Shown piece by piece: positions 10,182 to 19,332 of a stretch of 64,000 nucleotides of DNA (the first letter of the stretch is position 1; each line of letters opens with the position of its first letter). Origin of the DNA: Saprospiraceae bacterium (lineage in GTDB: Bacteria; Bacteroidota; Bacteroidia; Chitinophagales; Saprospiraceae); assembly GCA_016714985.1 (NCBI GenBank), contig JADKBS010000026.1:62001-126000 (forward strand), in the 5' to 3' direction. The translations under genes and the position numbers were made by a program. The notes beneath the pieces were generated by a model that was given only the letters and a program-made list of their open reading frames with translations, searched no databases and had not been told where the DNA came from.

Positions 10182-13100
10182 ATGAACAAAATTTTCACTT
10201 TACTATTTTTTTGGTTGTATTTTGGAGGTGGGTGTGAGGTGCTGGCCCAATGCAATACAAACAATGAAATGGTGTTATTAAATACTTTTTATAATAGCAC
10301 TGGTGGAGGTGGGTGGTTCACTCAAACTGGCTGGCTAGCTGATTCTCCTTGTGAACAATTATGGGGGATTGGTAAAACCTTTCCAGACTGCTGCGTCAGT
10401 AGTATAGCGTTTGATGCGGCGCTTCCTGACCTGAATACAAATAATTTAGTTGGCGTCTTACCCAATGAAATCGGCTCATTTAGCCAGTTGGGTACATTGT
10501 CATTTGAACTAGAGCCCGGGCTTCATGGGACTTTGCCACTTTCCATTGGCAATCTTAGCAATTTAGTAAACTTAAATATTCAAAATACTTGTATTGAAGG
10601 ACAAATACCGGATACAGTATGCAATTTACACAATCTAAACGCTTTGAATCTACACCATTCAAAGTTTACAGGAGAATTACCTGAATGCATAGGCACAATG
10701 GTTAGTTTAACCCAAATGAATTTGTGTTGTAATGATACGCTAGTAGGAGAAATTCCGGAATCTTTTGGAGCGTTGATAAATTTACAGTCATTTAATATAG
10801 ACAACAATAACATAGTGGGTACTTTCCCATCATCTGTTCTCAATATTTCAGGTCTAAATTTTCTGAGTTTTGCAGGAAATTGTATTGATAGCCTACCACC
10901 ATTTTTTAATCCGGGCTTAAAAATCTATGTCCAACAAAATAAACTTACATTTGATGATATTATACCTTCATTGCTTTCTCACAATACTGATTTTGCGTAC
11001 TTCGAACAGGACTCTATATATCCCGAAACTTGTATTTTAGCAGATGTTGGCGATTCAGTAGCTATAGACCTAGGAATTGACGAAGGTATAGATGCGGGGC
11101 ATTTTCCAGGAGTTGAAAACAACTACATTTGGTTTAAGGATGGCGTTCCATTTACCACTCTTCATACCCGAAAACTCGTTTTTACATCTTTGCAGCCACA
11201 GGATGCTGGCAAATATTGGTGTCATGTCACTAATGACTCTGCAATGCAATTGACACTTAAATCACGCTGCATCCAAATCAAGTTCAACAACGCCTGCCCT
11301 ACTTCCCTACCCAACTTGTCAGCGCAACCAACAGTAGTAAATACCTGTGTGGGGCAAACTGCAATCCCTCAAATACAAATAGGAGGACTACCGCCTTCCC
11401 AAAGCGTAACTTTGACATATACCTTGACCGGCTTCAACCCGCTTACAGCAACCGTGATGACCTCGGCGAATGGGCAAACCAGCCTGACGATGCCCAACGG
11501 ACTGGGGGCAGGCACCTTCAATTTTGTACTGAATGAAGTAGAGGCGGGGCCATGTACATACAGTTCCTTGCAGACTACAACTACATTCACGCGCTGGATT
11601 GTAACATTGACAAACAATATTGTGCAGGGAGTAAGCTGTTTTGGGCTTAACGACGGCTCCATTGAAATAGGCACTCCACAGGGTGGCACAGCGCCGTACA
11701 GCTATTCCCTGAACGGAGGGGCTGCACAATTCCAAGCGCTGTTCAATAACCTCGTCGTTGGCCCATATACCGTTTTCGTGAGCGACGCCAATGGCTGTAC
11801 GGCCATTGGCAGCCAAAACGTACCTGGCCCAGCAAGTGCGTTGAGCACTACCTTGGACAGCACCTCGGCCGCTACCTGCACCAGCGGCGGCTCAATAAGC
11901 ATCAGCACCAGTGGCGGTACACCCGGCTACCAGTTCCTTTGGTCAAACGGTGCAATCACCGAAGACCCCGATGACCTCCCCCCCGGCACCTACACGCTCA
12001 CCGTCACAGATGCTAATGGCTGCACGGCAACCAGCAGCGCCACGGTCACGGCCGACGCCTCGGTCCCACAAGTCAGCGTCGGCCTCCCGGGTACACTGAC
12101 CTGTGTGCAGGCATCGGTGATGCTGAACGTCAGTTTATCCAATGTTTCCAATCCAAGTTTCGAGTGGACAGGACCGAACGGCTACAACAACACCACCGAG
12201 CTGGAGCCGACGGTGAGCGTTGCGGGCACCTATGTGCTGACAGTGACGAACACCTTGAACGGCTGCACGGCATCGGACAATGTAACGGTGACGGAGAGCA
12301 ACACGCCGCCCGCAGCAGTGGCTGGCACCCCTGCCACCATTACCTGTGCAAGCCCACAGGCCACGCTCAATGGTGCGGGCTCGTCCACTGGGGCGGGCTT
12401 CACCTATCTGTGGACGACGACGAACGGCAACATCGTGAGCGGTGCGACGACGCTAACCCCGGTAGTGAGCGAAGGAGGCGCCTACACCCTGACGGTGACA
12501 AACACTTCGAACCAATGCACTTCGTCGGACAGCGTCACGGTCACATCCGACGCCAACGTGCCGCAGCCCGATGCTGGTCTCGATGTAACGCTCAACTGCG
12601 CCACCCAGTCGGCCACGCTGATGGGCGAAGTTCCTACCACCATTACAAACTACAGTATCGGGTGGTCGGGACCCGGCAGTATCACAAACGGAACGACACT
12701 GACGCCAACGGTTAGCGTGGCGGGCACCTACACGCTGACGGTGACCAACACGGACAACAATTGCATTGGCAGCGATGTGGTGACGGTGGGTGAGACCATC
12801 CTCTCCCTCAATGCCAGCACTGTGGCGGCCAGTTGTTTTGGTGCGTCGGACGGAAGCATCAGCCTGAGCGCCAGCGGCAGTACGGCGGCATTGAGCTATT
12901 CGATTGGGGGCGGCCCCTTTCAATCGGATAGCACCTTTGACGTTGCAGCGGGCGTTTATCAGGCAGTGGTGCAGGATGCCAACCAATGTAGCGCCAGCCA
13001 ACAAGTGACAGTAGGGCAGCCGACGGCACTAAGTGCCCCGCTTTCACAAACGGACGCTGGCTGCACCGGCAGCGAGGGGAGCATTACGATTGGGAATACC

Positions 13101-13805
13101 AGCGGCGGCACGCCCCCTTACCTGTACGAATGGTCCAATGGTGCCAACGGGACGGTGATTTCGAACCTTCAAGCTGGCAGCTACACGCTGACGGTTACGG
13201 ACGGGAATGGTTGTGAAGTCGAGTACACTGCTACGATACAACCGGGCCAGTTGGAAAGCCCGGTGGCGAACGACGACGAGTTTTCCTTGCAGGCCGGCAC
13301 CTTATCGCTCCAAGGGGACTTGACCCAGAACGACGACCTGCCCCAGAACTGGACATTGACCGTGGTGGAACCGCCAGCCGAAGGCACATTGGAGTACGAT
13401 GGCGGCAACTCGGGCGATTTCACCTGGACTTCGGCTTCGTACGTGCCGACGGTAGCGTTCAACTACGAAATATGCACCGTGGAATGCCCAGACCTGTGCG
13501 ATTCGGCTACGGCCACAATTATTTTGGAACTTGAGGAAGCTTCTGACGATGGGCCAGACGGGTTCACGCCTAATGGTGACGCAACAAACCAAACGTTCGT
13601 CATTCCCGAACTGGAAGACTCCAATGCCTATCCCGACAACGAGCTGACGGTATTCAACCGCTGGGGGGACGTGGTATTTCACGCCAAACCCTACAATAAT
13701 CAATGGGACGGCGGGGATTTGCCTGCTGGCACTTACTTCTATATTATCCGGTTGAATGTGGCAGAGGGCAAGCTGCGGATGAAACCGTTGGTAATTATCC
13801 GATAG
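10182..13805 (+). CDS. T9SS-exported LRR and SprB-repeat adhesin
   Basis: The 1207-residue protein has a signal peptide (MNKIFTLLFFWLYFGGG). An LRR region follows (about residues 85-260, plant-type blades such as LPLSIGNLSNL), then an Ig-like segment (about 280-370). Next come SprB-like and Ig-like repeats, each with VSCFGLNDGSI- or ATCTSGGSI-type starts and a YTLTVTDANGC-type end. A cadherin-like module and a T9SS type-B C-terminal domain (DGFTPNGDATNQ to VVFNRWGDVVFHAKPY and the final VIIR) close the protein. A PorP/SprF gene follows 136 bases later, the usual arrangement for T9SS-secreted gliding/adhesion proteins. The last 150 residues are close to those of the protein ending at 4505. The ligand is unknown. 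Confidence 0.85.
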   Translation: MNKIFTLLFFWLYFGGGCEVLAQCNTNNEMVLLNTFYNSTGGGGWFTQTGWLADSPCEQLWGIGKTFPDCCVSSIAFDAALPDLNTNNLVGVLPNEIGSFSQLGTLSFELEPGLHGTLPLSIGNLSNLVNLNIQNTCIEGQIPDTVCNLHNLNALNLHHSKFTGELPECIGTMVSLTQMNLCCNDTLVGEIPESFGALINLQSFNIDNNNIVGTFPSSVLNISGLNFLSFAGNCIDSLPPFFNPGLKIYVQQNKLTFDDIIPSLLSHNTDFAYFEQDSIYPETCILADVGDSVAIDLGIDEGIDAGHFPGVENNYIWFKDGVPFTTLHTRKLVFTSLQPQDAGKYWCHVTNDSAMQLTLKSRCIQIKFNNACPTSLPNLSAQPTVVNTCVGQTAIPQIQIGGLPPSQSVTLTYTLTGFNPLTATVMTSANGQTSLTMPNGLGAGTFNFVLNEVEAGPCTYSSLQTTTTFTRWIVTLTNNIVQGVSCFGLNDGSIEIGTPQGGTAPYSYSLNGGAAQFQALFNNLVVGPYTVFVSDANGCTAIGSQNVPGPASALSTTLDSTSAATCTSGGSISISTSGGTPGYQFLWSNGAITEDPDDLPPGTYTLTVTDANGCTATSSATVTADASVPQVSVGLPGTLTCVQASVMLNVSLSNVSNPSFEWTGPNGYNNTTELEPTVSVAGTYVLTVTNTLNGCTASDNVTVTESNTPPAAVAGTPATITCASPQATLNGAGSSTGAGFTYLWTTTNGNIVSGATTLTPVVSEGGAYTLTVTNTSNQCTSSDSVTVTSDANVPQPDAGLDVTLNCATQSATLMGEVPTTITNYSIGWSGPGSITNGTTLTPTVSVAGTYTLTVTNTDNNCIGSDVVTVGETILSLNASTVAASCFGASDGSISLSASGSTAALSYSIGGGPFQSDSTFDVAAGVYQAVVQDANQCSASQQVTVGQPTALSAPLSQTDAGCTGSEGSITIGNTSGGTPPYLYEWSNGANGTVISNLQAGSYTLTVTDGNGCEVEYTATIQPGQLESPVANDDEFSLQAGTLSLQGDLTQNDDLPQNWTLTVVEPPAEGTLEYDGGNSGDFTWTSASYVPTVAFNYEICTVECPDLCDSATATIILELEEASDDGPDGFTPNGDATNQTFVIPELEDSNAYPDNELTVFNRWGDVVFHAKPYNNQWDGGDLPAGTYFYIIRLNVAEGKLRMKPLVIIR

Positions 13806-13941
13806 AAGGCACTTAGGTTTTGACAGGATTTTCATGGTAAAAACGATTAGAGAGAAATGAAATTTCAAGAATTAGGAAATTTTAATTATCATGCAGCCTC
13901 AAAATGTGAAGCGGCGAACAAACTTTAAAAACAACCCTTCT

Positions 13942-14886
13942 ATGGCAGCCAAAAATTTAATTCTGACAATAGCGGCCACTTGTTGGCTACAGGGCCTTTT
14001 CGCGCAACAGTTACCGCTCTTCACGCAGTACCGTGAGTTCGCCGGCATCATCAACCCGGCATACATCAATAGCGATTATTTTCTACAAGAATACAATGTC
14101 TCTTTTGGCGCTTCCTACCGTTCACAATGGATGGGGCAGCCTGGCACTCCGCGCACGATAGCGCTTCGTGGCGAATATGTGCTAGGAGACCGTCGGTCGG
14201 TTGGAGGCATCTTCGGAGGCTATATACTCCATGACCAGGTAGGGCCAACCAGCTCTACGGGCGCTTATGGGCGGATTGGAGGCATACTATCAAGCGACCC
14301 AAGGGATGGCGGATTCTGTATGGCACTTACCTTTGGTGCCGTGCAACATCGGCTCGATGCCACTGCGGTGAACCTGGTACAGCCGGGGGACAATCTGGCC
14401 TTCGACCAAACGCGTATTATCCCCGACGTAGGGGCTGGTTTTTTTTACTACCAACGAATCGGTGACAATAACATCTATGCTGGTGTTTCTTTGCCTCAGG
14501 TACTTGGACTGAACCTGACTTATAAGAACGGCGATGACGAGTACGATTTGAAAAGGGTGCGTCATTATTACGCCAATGCGGGCTATTATCTTTATGTGAA
14601 TGAAGAAAGTTTCCTAGAGCCATCGGTTTGGCTAAGGTATGTAAAGGATGCACCTATCAGCCTCGATGCCAACCTGCGCTACCGCATCAATGATTCCTTC
14701 TGGATAGGTACCGGGGCCAGCACCAACAAAAGCTTTCACATGGAAACAGGCGTGATATTGGGCGACAACATCGGGCTTGACAACTCCCTGAAAATCGGCT
14801 ATGGTTTCGATTACTTCTTTACTTCATTCGGACCCTTTTTTGGCAGCTCCCACGAAATAAACATTGCGTACCTGTTGGAGCGATAA
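13942..14886 (+). CDS. PorP/SprF family outer-membrane protein
   Basis: The 314-residue protein has the diagnostic start of PorP/SprF: a signal peptide (MAAKNLILTIAATCWLQGLFAQ) followed by QLPLFTQYREFAGIINPAY, then alternating beta strands predicted to form an outer-membrane barrel. An earlier in-frame ATG at 13891 would place 17 polar residues before the signal peptide, so 13942 is the better start. Family members assist T9SS export or surface attachment of partner adhesins, and the partner here is probably the adhesin immediately upstream. It sits 122 bases before the E1-like gene of the ubiquitin-like operon. Confidence 0.9.
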   Translation: MAAKNLILTIAATCWLQGLFAQQLPLFTQYREFAGIINPAYINSDYFLQEYNVSFGASYRSQWMGQPGTPRTIALRGEYVLGDRRSVGGIFGGYILHDQVGPTSSTGAYGRIGGILSSDPRDGGFCMALTFGAVQHRLDATAVNLVQPGDNLAFDQTRIIPDVGAGFFYYQRIGDNNIYAGVSLPQVLGLNLTYKNGDDEYDLKRVRHYYANAGYYLYVNEESFLEPSVWLRYVKDAPISLDANLRYRINDSFWIGTGASTNKSFHMETGVILGDNIGLDNSLKIGYGFDYFFTSFGPFFGSSHEINIAYLLER

Positions 14887-15007
14887 GGGATGGCTTCATG
14901 TTTTTCCCACCAGCTCTTAGTGCTTTAAAAATGATTGTTGATTTCCCGAACCATAAAATCAGAGGAACTATTAATTTATAGGATTCATTTTAAGAAAAAT
15001 CAGAGGA

Positions 15008-16219
15008 ATGGACAATTCCGTAGAAAATAAACCTTTCCCCCATCCTGCTACTTCGTCCGAATGGGGTTCCACCTTCCAAATGATTTCGTGGTGGGAGGCA
15101 GAAACCGTGGCAAAGGCACGCGTCATGGTCGTGGGGGCTGGGGCACTCGGGAATGAAGTGCTGAAAAATCTAGCCCTTCTGGGGGTGGGCAACATATTGG
15201 TTGTGGATTTTGACACCATAGAATACCACAATCTCAGCCGTTCCATATTATACAGGGAATCAGACGCAACTGGGAACCGCCGGAAATGCGACGTTGCATC
15301 GGAGCGGTTGCGAGAAATCAACCCACATATCCGAACCATGTCTATCCATGGCGATATTTGGTTGGATGTGGGGCTTGGTGTTTTCCGCAGGATGGACGTA
15401 GTGATAGGGTGCCTCGATAACCGCCTTGCCCGCCTCTTCATCAACCAGCATTGCTTCCAGACTGGGAAGACGTGGATTGATGGGGCCATTGAAAATTTGG
15501 CGGGCCAGATGGATGTATATAAACCGGGGGTTTCTTGCTACGAGTGCCAATTGACAGCGCAAGAAATGCGGATGATACAGGCCCGGATGAGTTGCGCAGA
15601 TGTAGCGATACGTAACTCCAATTATGGTAGAATCCCCACTACGCCCATATCGGCCTCCATCATTGGAGCTATGCAGGTACAGGAGGCGCTGAAAGTGATT
15701 CACAACAACACCAGCCAACTCTTTGCCGGGCAGCAGTTTAAGTACGAGGGCATGAACAAAATGATCATGCTGGTACCGGGCAGTGGCTTGAAAGAAAATT
15801 GCCCCAGTCACTTTACCATGCGGGAGGTGATAGAAGGAAGGGAACTGACCGCTGACATGACGGTGGAAGCGCTGCTGGATTGGTTGAAAACCCATTTCGA
15901 GGATGAGGAAGTGACCATTTGCCTTAATTTTCAGGTCATACTTGAAATAGGTACAGAACGGTCGGAAAAAATTTATGAACTGGTCATGGCAAAGCCGCAT
16001 TTTTCTGAGCAGGTGGCTAGGCAGTACCAAGAAATACCTGGCGAAGAGATTTTTATAAGAAAGGGTGTTGTGGATATTGACAGCAGTTTTCCTCGCAAGG
16101 AAGTCACGCTTCGTCAGATTGGGATTCCGCCTTTACAGATTATAACCGTTCGTTCAAAAAAACGCTACCACTACGTGGAATTGACAGGGGATGAAGATTT
16201 TCTTGACTTCCAGCGGTAA
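15008..16219 (+). CDS. E1-like ubiquitin-activating enzyme (ThiF/MoeB/UBA superfamily)
   Basis: Residues 36-235 form a Rossmann-type adenylating domain. A GAGALG nucleotide loop (43-48) is followed by an acidic strand end (VVDFDTIE, 65-72), NLSRS with the conserved Arg78, and GCLDN (134-138). Cys196 in MSCADVA, ahead of PTTPISASIIGAMQVQEALK, sits where the MoeB/E1 cysteine lies. CYEC (177-180) is one half of a possible zinc site; the usual second CxxC is reduced to Cys265. Residues 280-403 form an extra domain that could be an E2-binding ubiquitin-fold-like module. Family members adenylate the C-terminus of a beta-grasp protein. The next genes encode a ubiquitin-like protein and an E2, which argues against thiamine or molybdopterin synthesis. 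Starts at ATG 15008 after AGAGGA. Confidence 0.9.
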   Translation: MDNSVENKPFPHPATSSEWGSTFQMISWWEAETVAKARVMVVGAGALGNEVLKNLALLGVGNILVVDFDTIEYHNLSRSILYRESDATGNRRKCDVASERLREINPHIRTMSIHGDIWLDVGLGVFRRMDVVIGCLDNRLARLFINQHCFQTGKTWIDGAIENLAGQMDVYKPGVSCYECQLTAQEMRMIQARMSCADVAIRNSNYGRIPTTPISASIIGAMQVQEALKVIHNNTSQLFAGQQFKYEGMNKMIMLVPGSGLKENCPSHFTMREVIEGRELTADMTVEALLDWLKTHFEDEEVTICLNFQVILEIGTERSEKIYELVMAKPHFSEQVARQYQEIPGEEIFIRKGVVDIDSSFPRKEVTLRQIGIPPLQIITVRSKKRYHYVELTGDEDFLDFQR

Positions 16220-16264
16220 CATTTGCCACAAAAGTGGTAACTAATTATAGTTTATACCTTGCGA

Positions 16265-16285
16265 TGCGCCTTTTAAAACGGCGCA
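16265..16285. repeat. Short inverted repeat between E1-like and Ubl genes
   Basis: TGCGCC and GGCGCA flank a nine-base AT loop, giving a six-base-pair GC stem 37 bases before the ubiquitin-like gene. It could be a weak attenuator or mRNA-stability element; no U-tract follows directly. Confidence 0.3.
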
Positions 16286-16321
16286 CCCATTCTTTTAACA
16301 GTTAAACAGGATTTAACCATC

Positions 16322-16615
16322 ATGAATGACAAAATCAGTATCATCATCCGAGTAATGCCGAACGGCGACGAGCTGGATGTCGAATTGCCATTGCTTTCCA
16401 CAGGCAGGGAAATCGTGGGAGAATTGTTGGATGCTGGGGTTGCCCCCAAGGCCGACAATAGTGGCAATCCCTATATCTATGAGTTGTTCTCTAAAGTGAG
16501 CAATGTGAAAATCGAGGAGCACAAGACCCTTTACGATATGAACATCAGTGACGGTGACATTGTGTACTTCGTACCAAAACTGGTGGCTGGAGCCATTTTT
16601 TTACAAGCCCATTAA
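16322..16615 (+). CDS. Ubiquitin-like beta-grasp protein (YukD/EsaB-like), no Gly-Gly terminus
   Basis: The 97 residues follow a ubiquitin-fold pattern. They show a first beta-hairpin (KISIIIRVMPNGDELDVELP), a helix (STGREIVGELLDAG), and a YELFSKVSNVKI strand pair. A TLYDMNISDGDIVYFVP segment corresponds to the TL..y.I.dGs.l.lv end of ubiquitin. The last residues are KLVAGAIFLQAH, so the mature di-glycine used in ubiquitin conjugation is absent. Gly90 (VAG/AIF) is the only nearby glycine at which a seven-residue tail could be removed. Placement between the E1-like and E2-like genes, with a JAB peptidase in the same operon, identifies it as the probable conjugated or thiolated modifier. It could alternatively be a non-conjugated adaptor like EsaB/YukD. 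Confidence 0.8.
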   Translation: MNDKISIIIRVMPNGDELDVELPLLSTGREIVGELLDAGVAPKADNSGNPYIYELFSKVSNVKIEEHKTLYDMNISDGDIVYFVPKLVAGAIFLQAH

Positions 16616-16626
16616 AACATTGCTCT

Positions 16627-17457
16627 ATGCCATCTCAAAATGAACCGCGCTACAATTTCAGCAACCCGATATTTCGGGAGCGGCCGCACCTAATCCGCTT
16701 GGCTAAAGACCACATGGAACTGGCTGCCATGAAGAGCGATGTGATAGACTGGGAAGTGATGCGAACCACCGACCTCGATATACCTGTACTATACCGTGTT
16801 CACTATCGGTTCAAAAGCATTATAGGTATCAATGAAGACTTTTCTCCCATTTATGGGAACCATCACATAGCGGAGCTGTCATTGGAAAGGCCGTACCCGC
16901 TTGAGCCTTGCAAAGTGTACATGAAATCCGACCTCTGGCATCCCAATATCAAGTGGCAGGGCATGGCCAAAGGCAGGGTATGTGCCAACGTAGATAGGAT
17001 GGGGGTCACCTTCGGGCTGTCGGAACTGGTGCTGTGGGTAGGTGAGATTTTGCAGTACAAAAACTACCACGCTAAAAATGAGCCTCCATTTCCTGAGGAT
17101 ATCAATGTGGCGCAGTGGGTACGGGAATATGCTGAACCCAACGGTGTTTTTGACAAGGAAAGGGAATTTTATGTTGATGACACACCATTGATAGTTGACC
17201 GCAGCCGGCAAGCTAAAGAACGAGCCATACAAGACCCTGTGAGCAAAGAGACCTTGGTTGTTGAACAGCCTCCAGTGACCAAACCCAATCCTGCTGCAAA
17301 CGAACAAGCTGCAGTTCAGCAAGCACAGCCATCGGTTCAAGCGCCTTCTAAAATTACTTTGGAAAATAAAATAAAAATATTGTCCATGAAAAAGCAGGAG
17401 GCCAGTCAGTATGCGGCCAATTCAAGTATTAAGATTAAGCCAAGAAGCACACCCTGA
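16627..17457 (+). CDS. E2-like ubiquitin-conjugating (UBC-fold) protein
   Basis: The UBC-like core spans about residues 15-170. It has strands around VHYRFKSIIGI and HHIAELSLERPYP, the E2 tripeptide HPN at 105-107, and Cys119 in GRVCANV twelve residues after it, matching the E2 active-site layout. A helix (LSELVLWVGEILQYKNYH) and a PPFPEDINVAQWVREY segment correspond to the conserved post-cysteine helices. Residues 205-276 are a Pro/Gln/Ala-rich, probably disordered tail ending in a basic segment, unusual for a minimal E2 and a possible docking arm. It begins 11 bases after the Ubl gene. In the pathway it should accept the Ubl from the E1-like protein as a thioester. Confidence 0.85.
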   Translation: MPSQNEPRYNFSNPIFRERPHLIRLAKDHMELAAMKSDVIDWEVMRTTDLDIPVLYRVHYRFKSIIGINEDFSPIYGNHHIAELSLERPYPLEPCKVYMKSDLWHPNIKWQGMAKGRVCANVDRMGVTFGLSELVLWVGEILQYKNYHAKNEPPFPEDINVAQWVREYAEPNGVFDKEREFYVDDTPLIVDRSRQAKERAIQDPVSKETLVVEQPPVTKPNPAANEQAAVQQAQPSVQAPSKITLENKIKILSMKKQEASQYAANSSIKIKPRSTP

Positions 17458-17492
17458 AAAACAGTTGCCTACATAAGCCTAAACTTCTGGAG

Positions 17493-19316
17493 ATGAAATC
17501 ATTCTACACCTTATTTTTTACATACCTATTCATGCTGGCGGTTGGATTGCCTTTTTCCTCCGCCCAGCAGCTGCCTGATACATTTAGGAATTCCATTGAA
17601 TTCAAATATGGCGCTTCAAAAAAGGGGAAGCTAAATTATTGGGTTTATTATCAATTACCCAACAAAGCTCCTCAATTCAGAGGCCTAAAGAATATAGATA
17701 TAGACATGGTGGGGGGGACAACCAGTGGTTCTCTCTTTATTGTGCTTAAGTTGAACAGCTTGGATGAAAATTACAACTTAGTCCTGCCAGCGAGATGCAT
17801 TAAGGGATCCTCCCACCTCAAGTTGAAACCTTCACTTTCGCGCACCTATATTTTAAACAAAAAAAAGGAAACTTCTGTAACCTTGGAGTACTTGGTGTCA
17901 GATGAAGGTGATAGTCTTTTTAAGATTGGATATGACATACTCCCCAAAGAACAAAATGAACCTGGCGACTGCAATTTGGATATGATTGTGGACTATAAAG
18001 TGACCCACTTTAAGTCACCGGATAAAAGCACTTGCGAAAAAGCCAAAAGCGAGTTTACCCAAAACTCAGAAAATACAGACCCATTGGGTAGCTACCTAAA
18101 AACTTACCCTGGCGGCGAATGTTCAGAAGAATTCCGGGGGTATATACGCCAATCACAGCTTTTCAATCAAATAAAAACAGCCGCTGACCAAGGTAATTGC
18201 GATCGGGTCAAAGACTATTCAAAGATATATTCCGATAAATACCCAAACGGGGTGTACACTGATAAAGTTACCGTATTGCTGAACAAATGTACAACAGCGA
18301 CGGCCGCCACAGCAGAAGACATTGCTTGGGAGCGAGAGAAAAACAATGGTGCTACTGGCATGAAAAAGTATTTAGGTGCTTACAAAACCAGCCCTAAGTA
18401 TAAAAATGAAGCCAAAACCAAACTTATAGCTCTTTTTCATAATCGTACGGGAACTGAGGCTAAATCGGCGGCCAAAGTATTTCTGCAATATTTTGGTAAC
18501 GACAACACGTATGCGAAAGAAGCCAAAAAACTGTTGGAGGTTGCCGCTCCAGTAGCACCGAAAAAAGTTAACTGCGAAAGCGACTGGGATAAGGTGAAAA
18601 ACTCCACCTGTGCAAAAATACTGCGAGAGTTCGTGGCTGCCAACCCCGATTGTGATAGGGTACTGGAGGCCAACGTGAAAATAGAGGAGCTTTCGCGTTC
18701 TAATTTCAAGGTAGAAAAAACGGGTAACAAAGTTCGTTTGGCGGCTCCAGCTGGGCAAAAGCTTCAGTGGAAGGATTTGTCGCTGGATAAACGGCTGAGC
18801 GTAAGCCTGCAGGAAAATGGCCAAGTGCTGGAGGCAAGTTTTGAAGGGGAGGGTAAATACGTTTTGTACGTGAAGGAAGCCGAGTGCGGTAAGGATACTA
18901 CGGTGGAACTTAGCTCGGAATTTTATGCAAAAATGGAAGTGCTGAAAGGAGGCAGTCAATATGTGGTCAACATCATTGGTGGCCAGCCCCCATACAGCGC
19001 CGCCCTGATATCCGCTATAGACAACAAGGTGTTGCCACTGCCGGACGAATTCATCATGAATGATAAAATAGCGTTCACCCAAAAAGACCTGAAAAGAAAA
19101 TATGCAGAGGGGCTTTATTCTATAGAGGTCAAAGACAGCAAGGCCAGTGTGTACAGGCTTAAAGAGGGTGTCAAGAGCCAAGCTTCCAATGTTGACATTG
19201 TCTTGATATTAGTGGTGCTTTCAGGGATTCTGGCCTTGGTGTTGACCATCTATTTAATCTTCTCATTGCTTAAAAACCGGAAAAGAAAAGAAACCATCTA
19301 TGACGTACAATATTGA
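17493..19316 (+). CDS. Exported single-span membrane protein of the ubiquitin-like operon
   Basis: The 607-residue protein has a signal peptide (1-25), a large predicted periplasmic region, one membrane span (about 568-592, DIVLILVVLSGILALVLTIY) and a short basic cytosolic tail (NRKRKETIYDVQY). Residues 275-349 form an alpha-helical repeat module beginning EDIAWEREKNNGATGMKKYL. It is clearly paralogous to residues 206-278 of the JAB protein encoded next (DILWEQERMRGVAGMKRFL). Both modules share the NKAKLALVNLF / NEAKTKLIALF and FLQYF patterns. Several cysteines lie in the periplasmic part (160, 181, 210, 236, 266, 361, 373, 387). No known enzyme motif is visible. It probably partners the JAB protein in a membrane complex. 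Its stop overlaps the start region of the next gene. Confidence 0.75.
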   Translation: MKSFYTLFFTYLFMLAVGLPFSSAQQLPDTFRNSIEFKYGASKKGKLNYWVYYQLPNKAPQFRGLKNIDIDMVGGTTSGSLFIVLKLNSLDENYNLVLPARCIKGSSHLKLKPSLSRTYILNKKKETSVTLEYLVSDEGDSLFKIGYDILPKEQNEPGDCNLDMIVDYKVTHFKSPDKSTCEKAKSEFTQNSENTDPLGSYLKTYPGGECSEEFRGYIRQSQLFNQIKTAADQGNCDRVKDYSKIYSDKYPNGVYTDKVTVLLNKCTTATAATAEDIAWEREKNNGATGMKKYLGAYKTSPKYKNEAKTKLIALFHNRTGTEAKSAAKVFLQYFGNDNTYAKEAKKLLEVAAPVAPKKVNCESDWDKVKNSTCAKILREFVAANPDCDRVLEANVKIEELSRSNFKVEKTGNKVRLAAPAGQKLQWKDLSLDKRLSVSLQENGQVLEASFEGEGKYVLYVKEAECGKDTTVELSSEFYAKMEVLKGGSQYVVNIIGGQPPYSAALISAIDNKVLPLPDEFIMNDKIAFTQKDLKRKYAEGLYSIEVKDSKASVYRLKEGVKSQASNVDIVLILVVLSGILALVLTIYLIFSLLKNRKRKETIYDVQY

Positions 19317-19332
19317 CAAGGTGGTGAAAAGT

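Noticed and set aside
15008..16219. ThiF/MoeB protein for thiamine or molybdopterin synthesis
   Set aside because: No thiamine or molybdopterin genes are near; the next genes are a ubiquitin-like protein, an E2 and a JAB protein.
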